Assembly (NCBI RefSeq): GCF_947179165.1 | Contig: NC_077238.1 | Span: 43,658,793 to 43,722,792 of the forward strand | Direction: 5' to 3' | DNA length: 64,000 nucleotides | Source of the DNA: Solanum dulcamara | Taxonomy: Eukaryota > Streptophyta > Magnoliopsida > Solanales > Solanaceae | The notes under the pieces: model-generated | Database searches by the model: none | What the model was told of the DNA's origin: nothing | What the model saw: only the letters and a program-made list of their open reading frames with translations | In this document: positions 32,424-43,607 of the stretch, in pieces | Position numbering within the stretch: position 1 is the stretch's first letter | How the letters are laid out: each line of letters opens with the position of its first letter | Program-made: the position numbers and the translations under genes

Positions 32424-34480
32424 GGTTACAACCCAAACAAGTCCAAGGCATGACACGGCGATCGAAAATTCGAGGGATCCAAATCAAGCCATCTTAGCAT
32501 ACATCGCAACATAAGGTAATTGAAAATAGTAAGAATAATTAGAAGAATAAACTCAACATAGAAGTGAAAGAAAAGTAAATTCAATCCGAATGTCCAAAAT
32601 GAACTACATCAATTTTTTAACGTCTAAACATGCCTCTATACTAGACTTTGATGGGGGCTTAGGAAAAGCTCCTAGTTCACCTGAATCACAAAAGAAGTCA
32701 ACGTAACATATGAAAGAAATTCCCATCCTCTATAATTGAGGACTCACAAATAACAACTCAAGAATGCTAAGTCAACTCTAGCCATGAATTTGAGGAGCAT
32801 GAGTATAGTCCATCCCTACATTATGAGACAATATAGGCAAAACAGGTGTTAGTACATAGAAGGTCCTATGTATGCGAGATTTTCATGAACAAGTAAGATG
32901 ACATGAGCAATATGACATAGGATGCATGACCAGTCATAAATGAACATATATAAAGCTTAAAAGCATTTAAGAGCATATGAAAACTTATGGTCATTGCCTC
33001 ATAACAATTCATTGTAAAACATACATCCTAGCATATAACTTTTATGGGATAAAATCTTGAACCGACATCTTAAGATCATGCGAGTTATAACATGGAATAT
33101 AATATAATTTCCACATCAAGAAGAGAGAGGCTACTTGCCATGATAGACTCCGTGTGAACAACTTTGATATTATGAGCTATATGTAGATGCAGTAGCTAAG
33201 CCAAAAAGGAAACCTATGGGGGAAACGTAGTTTGGGACTTTAGGTTTCTACTAGGATTCCCTTGGGTAACTAACTACGTTACCAAAATAAACACCACTTA
33301 AAATTCTTCTCGGTGCTTATTCAATATCCCAATGGAATTTATTAAAAATATAAAAACATCATCATTAACTTCATCATAAAAGTAATCATTAGAATAGCTC
33401 ACTAACTTTAGTGATTCATAAAAATCCATAAACTTTGATGAGAATTGTCCTTATCACCATCTAAATCATGATTTGTGTGAGAATTGTCCTTATCACACCA
33501 TAATAACTTTTTTTTGGATCATCATTATAACCTTGATCATTCAATCATAAATCTCAACTTTATTCATGAAAGTTTTCTTCGAAAATCATTGATCTTCATA
33601 ATCATATTTTATGTAAAAGTCATCATTGAAAATATCTTCATGCATGGTAATTAATAATTCAACTTGAATCATGCTTATAATTATCATTGATAATAATTAA
33701 AAGGGTAATTGAACCAGTCCAATGCACTTCATCAAAACTAGAGTTAGAAAGTAATGAAATTTAGAGAGATTTTTGAGGAAAACCATGGGATTACATGTGT
33801 GAAAGGAGCCCATGGATCAATCTCCACATACTTTGGTTAATCAATTGAGAAATTGAAGAAGAATTAGTTTTTCTTAAAAGAATTTCTTAGACGTGCCTTA
33901 GAGAATTTAAAAGAATGATTTAGAATATGAGGAAAATTTGATGGAATGGGTGTTTATAGGCTTTGAACTTGGCCATAAAAGTGTCTAAGTTCATTGAACC
34001 AAACTTAGGAAAAAAACCTTCATAACCTTCATTAAATTCCAAAAATTGACACTACGAGTTGGGTTCTATGATTCGTCTTCAAGTCTAAGGGTCGTAGACT
34101 TGAGTCGTGCTGTAGGTCTGAGAAGACCCTGAGATTCAGGTCTCTAATTCATCTCCACGAGTTGTGGTTATGACTTATCAAAACTCTTAAAAATCGTAGA
34201 CCCAACTCATCCTACAAGTTAGAAAACCTACAAAATATGAGTCTCTGAAGTTTGTTACAGTTCAACATTATGACTCATCAATAGGCTACGACTCATCCTA
34301 TTGAGTTATAGGACCCCTCTAGAATTTTTTCTTGAACAAGTATAAGGGTTCACTCTATGACGCATCCCTATAAGTTGTAGGAATATCCACGAGTCATAGA
34401 GAGACTCGTAAACTTGATATCAGTCAACATCTTCTTGAGCTTTCTTTTTGGTCTAACTATCTGACTTACGGGGTCTTACA
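32424..34480 (-). mobile_element. Family X solo LTR (X2) inside Athila-2 protease
   Basis: The ends are GGTTACAACCC (degenerate TG) and GGGGTCTTACA. Near-perfect target duplications CTTGG (32419-32423) and CTTGA (34481-34485) flank it. On the minus strand it starts TGTAAGACCCC, as the LTR ends of element M and X3 do. There is no primer site, polypurine tract or internal region, so it is a solo LTR left by LTR-LTR recombination. It carries two copies of GAGAATTGTCCTTATCAC (33440-33457, 33479-33496) and many variants of TACGACTCGTAG (34050-34430). Confidence 0.8.
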
Positions 34481-34988
34481 CTTGAAATCCCCTAAATCGA
34501 CTATAATGAGGTTGTTGATAACTGACCAAACAATGAAGAAGTATGTGGGGACTCTATGTGATGTGCTGGTGAGAGTGGACAGGTTTTTATTTCCTACTAA
34601 TTTTGTCATCTTGGACTGCAAGGTGGACTTTGAAGTTCCCATAATCTTAGGAAGGCCATTTTATACCATAGGTAGAGCTTTGGTAGCTACAGAAAGAAGT
34701 GATCTCACCTTCAGGCTAAACAATAAGGAAGTCAAATTCAATATGTGTAAAGTAATGAAGAAACCTAGAGACATAACCATGATTTCATTAATCGATGTAG
34801 CAGATGAAGCAATCATTAAGGTATTTATTGAGAAAAGGTTTATTATCAAGACTTTGGCTGCTGTGATCATACATTTTGAGGGTAATGCCTTAGATGAATA
34901 CGATGATATGGTAAATGATTTGCAGGGCATGGGATCACACTCCTACGCTCCTAAAAATCTATATCTTGACCTAAAGAATAGACACTAA
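34481..34988 (+). pseudogene. Protease of Athila-2, C-terminal part
   Basis: The open frame reads MRLLITDQTMKKYVGTLCDV, then LFPTNFVILDCKVDFEVPII directly followed by LGRPFYTIGRALVA. This contains the conserved hydrophobic-Leu-Gly-Arg motif that pairs with the active-site loop at 32368. It continues LTFRLNNKEVKFNMCKVMK. This is the direct continuation of the protease split by X2. The sequence between here and RT is shortened. Confidence 0.82.
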
Positions 34989-35560
34989 AAGACCATTTCC
35001 CAATGTCTTTCATGAACCATATGATACACAAGTGGCAGGTAGAGGTTGTTATTGCTTCATAGATTTCTATAGTGTTGGATAATCAATAGAAAACCACATA
35101 GATGTCCATATGGAACCTTTACGTTCAAGCACATGCCTTTTGGACTATGTAATGCGCCTACCACATTTTAGAGGTATATGATATCTACCTCTCAGATATG
35201 GTGGTGGATAGTCTAGAGGTATTCATGGATTGCTTTTATAAGTAGGTGATACTTTTGATGACTGTTTGTTCAATCTTAGAAGGGAATTGCAAAGATGTGA
35301 CGAGGCCAACCTGTTACTCAACTGGGAAAAGTTCCATTTCTTGGTCAAAGAAGGTATAATGTTAGTCCAGAAGATTTCTGAGAAAGGCTTAGAGGTGGAC
35401 AAAGCGAAGATTGAGGTTATTGAGAAGCTTCCCCCTTCTATCTCTAAGATGGGTATCCAAAGTTTCTTTTAACATGTAGGCTTCTCCAGATAATTCATCA
35501 AGGACTTCTCTAAACTTACAAGTCCTTTGTGTAAGATGTTGGAGAAAGAGTTGAAGTTGT
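34989..35560 (+). pseudogene. Reverse transcriptase of Athila-2 (finger region missing)
   Basis: The homology starts abruptly at CYCFIDFYS (the equivalent of CFLDGYSGYNQ in the left array), so the DYRKLN finger segment is lost. It then shows KHMPFGLCNAPTT, a mutated active site where F-M-D-D has become M-D-C, and the open thumb piece LRRELQRCDEANLLLNWEKF, then FLVKEGIMLV and EVDKAKIEVIEKLPPSIS (35266-35472). Several stops and frameshifts are present. Confidence 0.8.
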
Positions 35561-36250
35561 ATTTTGATGAGGCATGCATGAAAGCATTTGAGTTCCTGAA
35601 ATAGAAGTTGATTTTAGCTCCATTGATTGTTGTTCCAGACTAGTTTACACCATTCAAGATCAAGTATGATGCTAGTTGTGTCGCTTTGGGGGTTGTGCTA
35701 GGTAAAATGAGTGACAAGATCTTTCACCATATACTATGCAAGTAACAAACTAAATGCATCCCAGAAGAACTATATTGTCACTGAGCAAGAGCTGCTGGCA
35801 GTTGTTTATGCCTTTAATAAATTCAAAGCGTACCTTATGGGTACTAAAGTGATAGTGCACCACTGACAATGCAATTCTGAGGTACTTAATGGCAAACAAA
35901 GGTGCAAATCCAAGGTTGATCAGATGGATTCTTTTCCTACATTAGTTTGACTTTGATGTCAAGGATAGAAAGGTTTGTGAAAATTTGGTAATAGACCACT
36001 TGTCGAGTTTAGAAGCTGAGAAAGAAAGTGGGGAAGAGCTTTATATTAATGATTCATTCCCTGGTGAGCAGGTGTTAGCCGCCACTCTTGACCTCATTCC
36101 TTGGTATGCTAACTTTGCGAACTATTTTGTTAGTGATATGATACTTGAGGACCTGGAATTCCAGCAGAGAAAGAAGTTCTTACATGATCTGAACATGTAC
36201 TTTTGGGATGAGCCTTACTTGTTTAGAATTTGTGGTAAAAATCTAATCAA
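35561..36250 (+). pseudogene. RNase H and connection of Athila-2
   Basis: Pieces in shifting frames match RNase H: PFKIKYDASCVALGVVLG (catalytic Asp), TEQELLAVVYAFNKFKAYLMGTKV (catalytic Glu), then HLSSLEAEKESGEELYIND, PWYANFANYFVSDMI and DEPYLFRICGKNLIKWCMP, as in unit B. The third catalytic block (TDHAALRYL equivalent) is frameshifted near 35865. Confidence 0.8.
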
Positions 36251-37420
36251 ATGGTGCATGCCGAAAGCTGAGATGTTGAGTATTCTTAAGGAATATCACT
36301 CTTCTCCAATGGGTGGACATCATAGTGGAACCCGAACTGTTCAAAAGTTACTTCAATATGGATATTACTAGCCCACCATATATAGAGACACGTATGATCT
36401 AATGAAGAGTTGCGACAAATTCCAAAGGCAATTCGCAATATCAAGGCGCCAAGAGTTGCCTATGACTCTAATCTTGGAGGTTAAGCTTTTTGATGTCTGG
36501 GCATTGAATTCATGGGACCATTTGTGATTTCATATAGGATGAAGTATATCTTTGTTGTAGTTGACTACGTCTCATAGTGGGTTGAGGAAGTTGCCTTGGG
36601 GGATAATGAAAGTAAGAGTGTAGCTAGTATTTTGAAGAATATTTTTTCTAGGTTCGACACTCCTAGAGCAATCATCAGTGATATAGGGTCCCGGTTTGTA
36701 ACAAGATCTTCTGAACTCTATTGGAGAAATACGGTGTAAAGCAGCAAAAGGTACCTACTCCATATCATCCTCAGTCAAGTGGCCAAATGGAACTGTCTAA
36801 TAGGGAAATCAAGGAGATATAAGCTAAGTTTGTGAATGCAAAGAGAAAAGATTGGTCAAGGAAGCTTGATGATGCACTATGGGCCTATCAGACAACTTTC
36901 AAAACACCCATAGGTATGTCATCATGTCAGTTAGTATTTGGAAAGGAATGTAATTTATATGTTGAGCTAGAGTACAAGGCGTTGTGGGACTAAAAAAGTA
37001 GAATTTGAGTTGGAGCAACTGCCAAAATGAGGCTATAACAGATCAACAAGATAGATGAGTTTAGTTTGAGGGAATATGAGAGAGAAACTATGTACAAAGA
37101 TTGAATTAAGCTATATCGTGATGGGCGTATTGAGAAATGATAGTTTTGCCTTGGTTACTTGGTTGTGCTATTCAATTCTAGACTGTACTATTTCTTGGAA
37201 AGTGAAGTCTAAAGTGTCTGGCCCTTTTCACTTTAGCATGAGTATATCTAGAAGGTGCAATCGAGCTCAAAGAACAAGATGGGCACAAGTTGAAGGTGAA
37301 CGTGCAGTGTGTGAAGTTGTATTTGGGAGCAAATGAAGAAGCAAACATAGTTGAAGAACTCCAACTTGATGAAGTATGAGTAATCAAGGAACCTTCATCA
37401 TGCCGCAATATTAAATTAGG
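36251..37420 (+). pseudogene. Integrase of Athila-2
   Basis: The zinc-binding part begins KEYHSSPMGGHHSGTRTVQK with both histidines, followed by SCDKFQRQ. One zinc cysteine is changed. The core shows FDVWALNSWDH (the first Asp motif, damaged), a degraded SDGGSHF at about 36680, then [19 protein letters not shown]. The tail [26 protein letters not shown] matches Athila integrases closely. Stops and frameshifts occur throughout. Two GGGAGGCAACCC motifs follow at once. Confidence 0.8.
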
Positions 37421-37428
37421 AGCTTCAT

Positions 37429-37517
37429 GGGAGGCAACCCATGGGGAAGCTTGATGGAGTCTAAGTGACCAGCATCATGTCGTAACATTAAATCAAGCAC
37501 TACTTGGGAGGCAACCC
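37429..37517 (+). promoter_or_regulatory. Paired GGGAGGCAACCC motif after Athila-2 integrase
   Basis: Exact GGGAGGCAACCC occurs at 37429-37440 and 37506-37517, 77 bp apart, each in the context CTTC/ACTTGGGAGGCAACCC. The same motif pair follows integrase in the unrelated left-array family (minus strand, 18140-18151 and 17985-17996; degraded at 8265 and 8129). The role is unknown. Confidence 0.7.
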
Positions 37518-38808
37518 AAGGATTGTACTTGAAATAGATATGCTAAATTTTGTTGTTGAAGTTTTCATATTATCAGTGTGTGTTCTCTGAGTGAAGGGAT
37601 TTAAAGAATGAGAAAAAACCAAAAATTAGGTTGATTCATTCCTCCACGGGCCCCTATACGGAATGTATAGAGCACCACATCTTGGGGTGACTAACTGGTG
37701 AGCAATTAGAAAACTAGGCTTTAGGTTCACGGTTGGGTTTACGGCCCATGAAAGACTTCCTAGACCGTTTAGACTTCCATGAGCCTTAGGTACTTTTTGG
37801 TTGTTTTGGCTAAGTCAGTAACCATGAAAGGGTTTCCACAACCCGTAGTGATCTATACAATCATATCCATGGTCTCTGGTCCTTTGGTCCGGTAGTATTA
37901 AATCAATGCAACCCTATCCGATGCTTAAAACTAATTCTTTACTCTAAAATGGATTTTTACCAAAAACATCACATGGATTTAGGTCATTTCTCCTTCACTC
38001 CTCTGAAAAATTACACTTCTTCAAATTTTAAACAGCCAAAAATAATCACTCATCACTATTGATCTCTCCACTTTTATAATTCATCCATAATCTCATAGAA
38101 ACTCCACCACGTGATAAGGAGTTGACCCTTAATATTTCTATTCCAAGCCCTATTCGTTGAGTTTCAGTGTGCAAGTAAGTAAAACTATGAACTTTATTGT
38201 TGTGATGTACTTTGCCCTAGGGTTGATTGAATTGTTAAGAATTGCATACTAGTGAAGTGTTTTTGATCAAAATTTGTGTAGTGTGATTACTGTAATAAGA
38301 TTAAGGTCATTCCGTTTGAATTCTGAAAGTGACCATGGCTGACAGCTTAAGGGGTTGGGGATGAAGGCACTTTCCATAACCCATATTGCATTTCACGGGC
38401 TGTGGTGGGTGCCCGTTGTCTCCACCTTAGAAAATTTCCTAAGTGTGGGTTCACATAAGGCATCAAGGGCTATGGAGTTCTTCATGGACCGTGAAGTGGC
38501 CATGATCCAACAATTAGAAAACATTCACATAATTTTCCTGAACCCTGTCACTAGAACCTTCATGGGACCCTACTTGGAGCATGAAGAACCACCATGTAGA
38601 AAGACTTGAAAAAAATCTAGAAAACTAGAAAAATTACAAAAAATAATTTTTAATTTTGAATTTGCATGAGATTACCCTATGTGGATTGAGAGACGTCAAT
38701 CTTAAGGGATAGTGTCATGTGTGTATAATTATGGGGAAGTCTGAGTGCCCATTGAATTCATCACACTGTCTTTGGAAAATTCTAACTAACTCTTTATCTC
38801 TTTTATAG
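37518..38808 (+). other. Spacer after Athila-2 integrase
   Basis: Non-coding. It contains many short runs of the type CACGGGC/CCATGAA (37640-37870 and 38340-38600) that resemble those in the Athila-2 LTR, parallel to the GC palindromes in the left array. It ends in a pyrimidine-rich CTTTATCTCTTTTATAG at 38795-38808, which looks like a splice acceptor just before the env-like reading. Confidence 0.5.
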
Positions 38809-39560
38809 GTAATATTGTCCCTAAAAGAAAGGCTCTGCATTCCCAATTCCATGACTCACAATCCAAGAAATTGACTAAGAATTCATATCAGGAATCTGCA
38901 AATGAAGGATCTAGTTGTTTCGAGTTGCGGGTCACAATAAACATCCCCCCATGCACCCTATACCATTAGAGCCATTGTAGTTGTTGAGGCTAAGGCTTCT
39001 CCATCCCAGTCTGAAAAGGAGGCAACTGGCTTGGGCAATGAGGAATGTAGAGACGATGAGCAATTCGGAAAAGAGGCAATTTGCTCGGGTAACAAAGAAG
39101 GTGAAGAAAGCCAAGACATATAGAGAGACAAACAGTTGAAATAGAAAGTGACCATAGCTCATTGGTGTCTTATTCAATTCATGAGAAACAGGTGGTCAAT
39201 GCCTACGTAATATGACATATTTACAAATAGCCTGACCGAAGGCTCTATGGGTTTGTTCAAATAGGCTACTGTACGAGACGTCTGGGTCATCATCAATAAC
39301 CTCTCTGATTTTTTGGATACCAAGGACTTGTTCAAAAAACATCACCTCAATTGGATGACTAAGTAAAAGGGCTATTATGGCAAACTCCTCACTCGGGAGT
39401 CTTATTCTACTTACATTGCTACCATACTAAATGTAGTTAATGGGGAGAATTCTAGGAAAAAGAAGATGATTGTATCATTGAGACCACCTCCTCTTGAGTA
39501 GGTATAGGTTCAAGGAGTACAGTTGACACCTTCGAGACTACCATCAACCACTTCCTATAT
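38809..39560 (+). pseudogene. Env-like relic of Athila-2 (uncertain)
   Basis: After the acceptor-like AG the frame reads GNIVPKRKALHSQFHDSQSK, a basic N-terminus like those of env-like ORFs, then breaks up. A later piece, VWVIINNLSDFLDTKDLFKK and GYYGKLLTRES, fits the general style. It is cut at 39560 by the LTR of element M. Position after integrase supports the call; sequence support is weak. Confidence 0.4.
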
Positions 39561-41846
39561 TGTCACGCCCCGAGAGGGTACCCTACTTGAAGACCATTGC
39601 TGGCCCAGAGAGAACCACTTTCTCCATTTAGTTATTCAAACTAATCAGCAGAAGACTTAGATATACCAAATAAGATAAGACACTCAAGTTGGCTAACAGC
39701 TCAACAACTCAATAAAAGAATAATTTAAATAGAAAATATTAAGAGTTAACTCAATTCTCATATCTCAATATCAAAGTATGATTTTTAGAAAGACTTTGGA
39801 AATAAACATCCTCTCAAATATGACTCTGTCCATGAAGCCTCTATCAAACTAAAAGGAAGGTGCCGAGACAAGCCTACGGCTACCTCAAAGTGAAACTACT
39901 CATAAGCAATGACTAAAATAAATACGATTTTATCAGAAGCATGGAGGTATCACCACTAACAAAGGAAGGTAAATAGATATTCAACGGAGAGCTTGTTGAT
40001 GATCCCTAGCACTTGTATCTACATCATAAAATGATGCCCGCCAAATGGCATTAGTACATGAAATGTACGAGTATGTAAAATAGTTTGAAAGGAACACAAT
40101 CAACAATACTCAACTTCATGCAACTTAACTCAAGGGACTCGCTCTGAAGTGACTCAGATCAAGTAAGAAATGCAACTCAATGTATGAAAATATAATATTT
40201 TACTCTTGTAGAGTTTCTCTAACTAACAACCATCACTTATGAGCTAGTGATGATACAACGCTTAAAACTGTCGTTGCCACTATCTTCCAATACTTTTTTG
40301 GGTAAAGAAAGCTCAAACTCACTGGATCCAAAGTACTCAATGTCTATCATTTTGGGACTTAAAGAGGCATAACCTATATCTTATGTTGGTTACATAGTTT
40401 ATGGGGCTTGAGTGACCTCTACTCTTACCCAAATCGTTGATTAATACTACTCCCAATCAAATGCGAGCTCCTCCTTGGGAGGATTATTATACTCATATAA
40501 TAAATAATATACTCAATTAACTCATTTAGTCTCTTTTTGTACTTATCTCAAAAACTCAACTCATGTCAACTCAAATAAAGCATTTAAATCATAAATTAAC
40601 TCCTCAACTCATCCTCAAAATAGATGTTTTAATATAATAATGCTCAACGCGTTTATACTAAAAATACTCATGCTCAAAATAATAAATGGAAGACTCTTGA
40701 AACTCAACTCATTCTCAAACTCTTTCTCAGTCAAAGATGAACATAGTTATTCTTCAAACTCAAAATAGTGCATCACATAATTAATGCAAAACGTTCAAAA
40801 ATCATTCTTTAAAAGCTCCATCAATACATCAAAATACAAATAAAATCTCAATTAGGTTCATATGAATGCAAATACGAATCCATACTCTCAAAAAGACTCA
40901 ACTCCAAAATTTCATCAAGGAATATTGTAATATATAGAAGAACATAACATAATTTATATGCAAAATTCAATAGGAAATATAAATAACTTAAGAACTCAAT
41001 TCATAGTACCTCAAAACTCAACTCAACTAGAATCAATGAATATGTAGGGCATGTAGACAAACTCAATCCATATTATGGATAGCCTTACATACCTGGAAAT
41101 CAAAGAAATGATTAAAACTTGAAGACCTTGATTGAAATCCTTGAACCCTAGGTCTTTCTCCTCTCCAATCCTTGATCTAAAATAGTTCTAAGTGTTAATG
41201 AGATTTTAAGCATATAAAGTACTAATAAGGGACTTAAAATAGTTCCAAAATGTCAGGGTTTTAGTTTGGAAAGGGTGGAAAAAGAAAAAACAACCCTTTA
41301 TTAAAACTGGCTCTAGTTTTCTACTTGTCATTTCAATGAGTTGTAGAGTTTTCTATGTGTTGTAGTAGACCAATCGTAGAATTGGATTGGACAAAAGGGC
41401 TTGGGGTCTATGGACCCCTTTCTATGAGTCGTAGAAAGTTCTATGGGTCATAGAACCATTTCATCCTACAACTTCTCAAAACCCTAAAAACCTGAGTCTC
41501 TGAATCCCTCCCACGGGTCGTTTCTATGACTTGTAGGCTTTTGAGAAGTTTTCATCATCACTCATAGGAATGACTTTACTTCTGAATTTTGGCTAAGTTT
41601 CAAGGTGTTCTGCGAGTCCTTTCTACAATGTGTAGAAACCCTTACAAATCTTAAGGTCAATCATACAAAGGGTATTCAGGATTAAAATTTCACAAAGTTT
41701 TGGAGGGGCCTACGAGTTGTCCCTACGATCATAGAACTCCCTACGAACCGTAGGTGACACTCGTGGTCCATTAGGTCAGTTCACTTTCTTGACTTTTCTC
41801 ATGGTTATCAGACTCTGTCTAGGATAGAATAACATGGGGTGTTACA
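39561..41846 (-). repeat. 3' LTR of element M, 2286 bp
   Basis: The plus strand runs from TGTCACGCCCCG to GGGGTGTTACA. The right end abuts a polypurine tract on the minus strand. The LTR inserted into the Athila-2 env-like region after TATAT (39556-39560). Near its right side (41320-41760) is a cluster of short inverted motifs such as CTATGAGTCGTAGA. Only one LTR of M is present. Confidence 0.85.
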
Positions 41847-41859
41847 ATATCCCCCTCTT
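41847..41859 (-). promoter_or_regulatory. Polypurine tract of M
   Basis: The minus strand reads AAGAGGGGGATAT directly before the LTR terminus TGTAACACCCC. Confidence 0.8.
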
Positions 41860-41989
41860 GGGATCATTTTTCCTCAAATGAATACTAATATAAGGGTTTA
41901 CTCAAGGCAGGAATACAATCAAGGACTCAGATACTCAAATAATCAAACAATCAACTTGTTAGACACAAGAATACTTATCACATACTAAA

Positions 41990-43042
41990 ACTCGAAAAGA
42001 ACATCAACTCTAAGATAAGATAAAGGAACATTACCCTCAATATCATCATTAGAAGGCATGAATAGATACGAGTATCTAGCCTTTATATCCTCTTCAGCTT
42101 CCCATGTGGCCTCTTTAACAAATTAGTTTCTCCATAGAACTTTGACAGACGCTACCTCTTTGGTTCTCAACTTGTAAACTTGATGATCAAGGATCTAAAC
42201 CAGAATCTGTTCAAAAGTCAAACTCTCTTTCACCCCAAAGCTCTCAGGCGGAATAATAAGTGAAGGGTCTCACAAACACTTCTTAAGCATAGACATGTGA
42301 AACACAAGATGAATAGCTACTAACTCTAATGGAAACTCCAACTCATAGGCTACATTGCAAACCCTCTTCACAATATGAGAAGTAATAATGTAGCAGGGAC
42401 TAAGCTTCCCTTTCTACTCAAATCTTATCCCACCCATTATGGGTGAAACCTTTAAGTATACCCAATCATGTACTTCAAACTCTGTATCTCTCCTCCTAAC
42501 ATCAATGTGGGATTTTTGGCAACTCTGAGCAGTCCTCAACTTTTCTTGGATGATATTCACCTTCTGCAAGGCCTGGTGAACCAAGTAAGGTCCAATCAAC
42601 TCATTTTCACCAACTTCTAACCAACCAATTGGTGATCTACATCTCCTTCCATACAGAGCTTTATAAGGAGCTATTTGATTAATTTAATGGAAGCTATTAT
42701 TGTACGCAAATTGAATTAGTGGTAAGTGATCATTTCAATTACCTTTTAAGTTGATGATAAAGTCTCTCAACATATCCACTAAAGTCAGAATCATACACTC
42801 TACCTGGACGTTTGTCTGTGGAATGAAACCAGTGCTAAGGTTCACACTTAACCCAAAACTTTCTAGAGCGACTTCCAAAATAAAGAAGTGAATTGAGCTC
42901 CCCTATCTAAAATGAGAGACATAGAAACCCTATGAAGTCTAATAATTTCTTGAAGGTAAAATCTGGTATAGTCCTCTACAGTTTCTATAGTCTTATCCGA
43001 TAAGAAATAGGCTGATTTGGTCACCCTATCCATAATTACCAA
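41990..43042 (-). pseudogene. Integrase C-terminal half and chromodomain of M
   Basis: From the right: integrase core MDRVTKSAYFLSDKTIETVE and ILDRGAQFTSLFWKSL (second catalytic Asp region, 42863-43042), then GPYLVHQALQKVNIIQEKLR and DVRRRDTEFEVHDWVYLKVS (42414-42599), then the barrel-like and chromodomain parts VAYELEFPLELV and FVKEATWEAEEDIKARYSYLF (about 42050-42125). Chromodomains are thought to target integration to heterochromatin. The frame has several stops. It is cut at 43042 by N and resumes at 52387. Confidence 0.85.
43038..43042. repeat. Target-site duplication ACCAA, left copy
   Basis: ACCAA directly before the 5' LTR of N. The identical ACCAA follows the 3' LTR at 52382-52386, marking N as an intact insertion event into M. 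Confidence 0.93.
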
Positions 43043-43221
43043 TGTTACACCCCACAGTCTTGAGCTCAAAATGTCTCTTAAGATTCTTAAAAGTTATGAA
43101 GTGATTCGTATAATCTACTATACTATCACACAACTTGAAGGAAAGAAGAATGCGATACCTCGTGAGAAGGAAGGTTGGAAATAGGGCTAGGAGAGTGCAG
43201 AAGGAGTTGGAAGCCAAGTAA

Positions 43222-43237
43222 CGAGTCATATGACTCG
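43222..43237. repeat. 16-bp palindrome in 5' LTR of N
   Basis: CGAGTCATATGACTCG is perfectly self-complementary. The matching site in the 3' LTR, CGAGTCGTACGACTCG (50308-50323), is also perfect although two bases differ. Confidence 0.9.
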
Positions 43238-43599
43238 ATTTACCTACATAAAATACTAACTTAGAAGTTTGGAATACTTAAGCCACTTGAGTACATACCA
43301 AGCTTACGTAGTAACGATTACACGGGTTCATAAAATAAGATGAGATTACGAACCCACAAGGAAGAGGAGAAGATGACACGTGGTGTAAAGAGGAGGCACC
43401 ATATGGCATCATGGGAAGGTGACATATGGAAGAAGGTGACCCACCTGCTTGGGTTCAAGTAGGTGACCCATCTAATTGGGGGTGGGCCCCACAAAGGACA
43501 TGTGGCAGCCCCTAATTGGCTGCATGGATGTGATGGCCCAATGGAGGCTGGACACGTGTCACCATTAGGGGATGACACATGTAAACTCTTGGGGAAACA

Positions 43600-43607
43600 T
43601 ATATATA
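43600..43607 (+). promoter_or_regulatory. TATA-like box in 5' LTR of N
   Basis: TATATATA lies about 560 bp into the LTR, followed by sequence leading to the repeated donor-like motifs. It is kept at the same place in the 3' LTR (50686-50693). It is the likely start-site element for N transcription; no start site can be proved from sequence. Confidence 0.45.

Noticed and set aside
38355..38609. 84-residue plus-strand frame after Athila-2 integrase
   Set aside because: Composition follows the repeated CACGGGC/CCATGAA motifs and no protein family is recognisable; treated as spacer.
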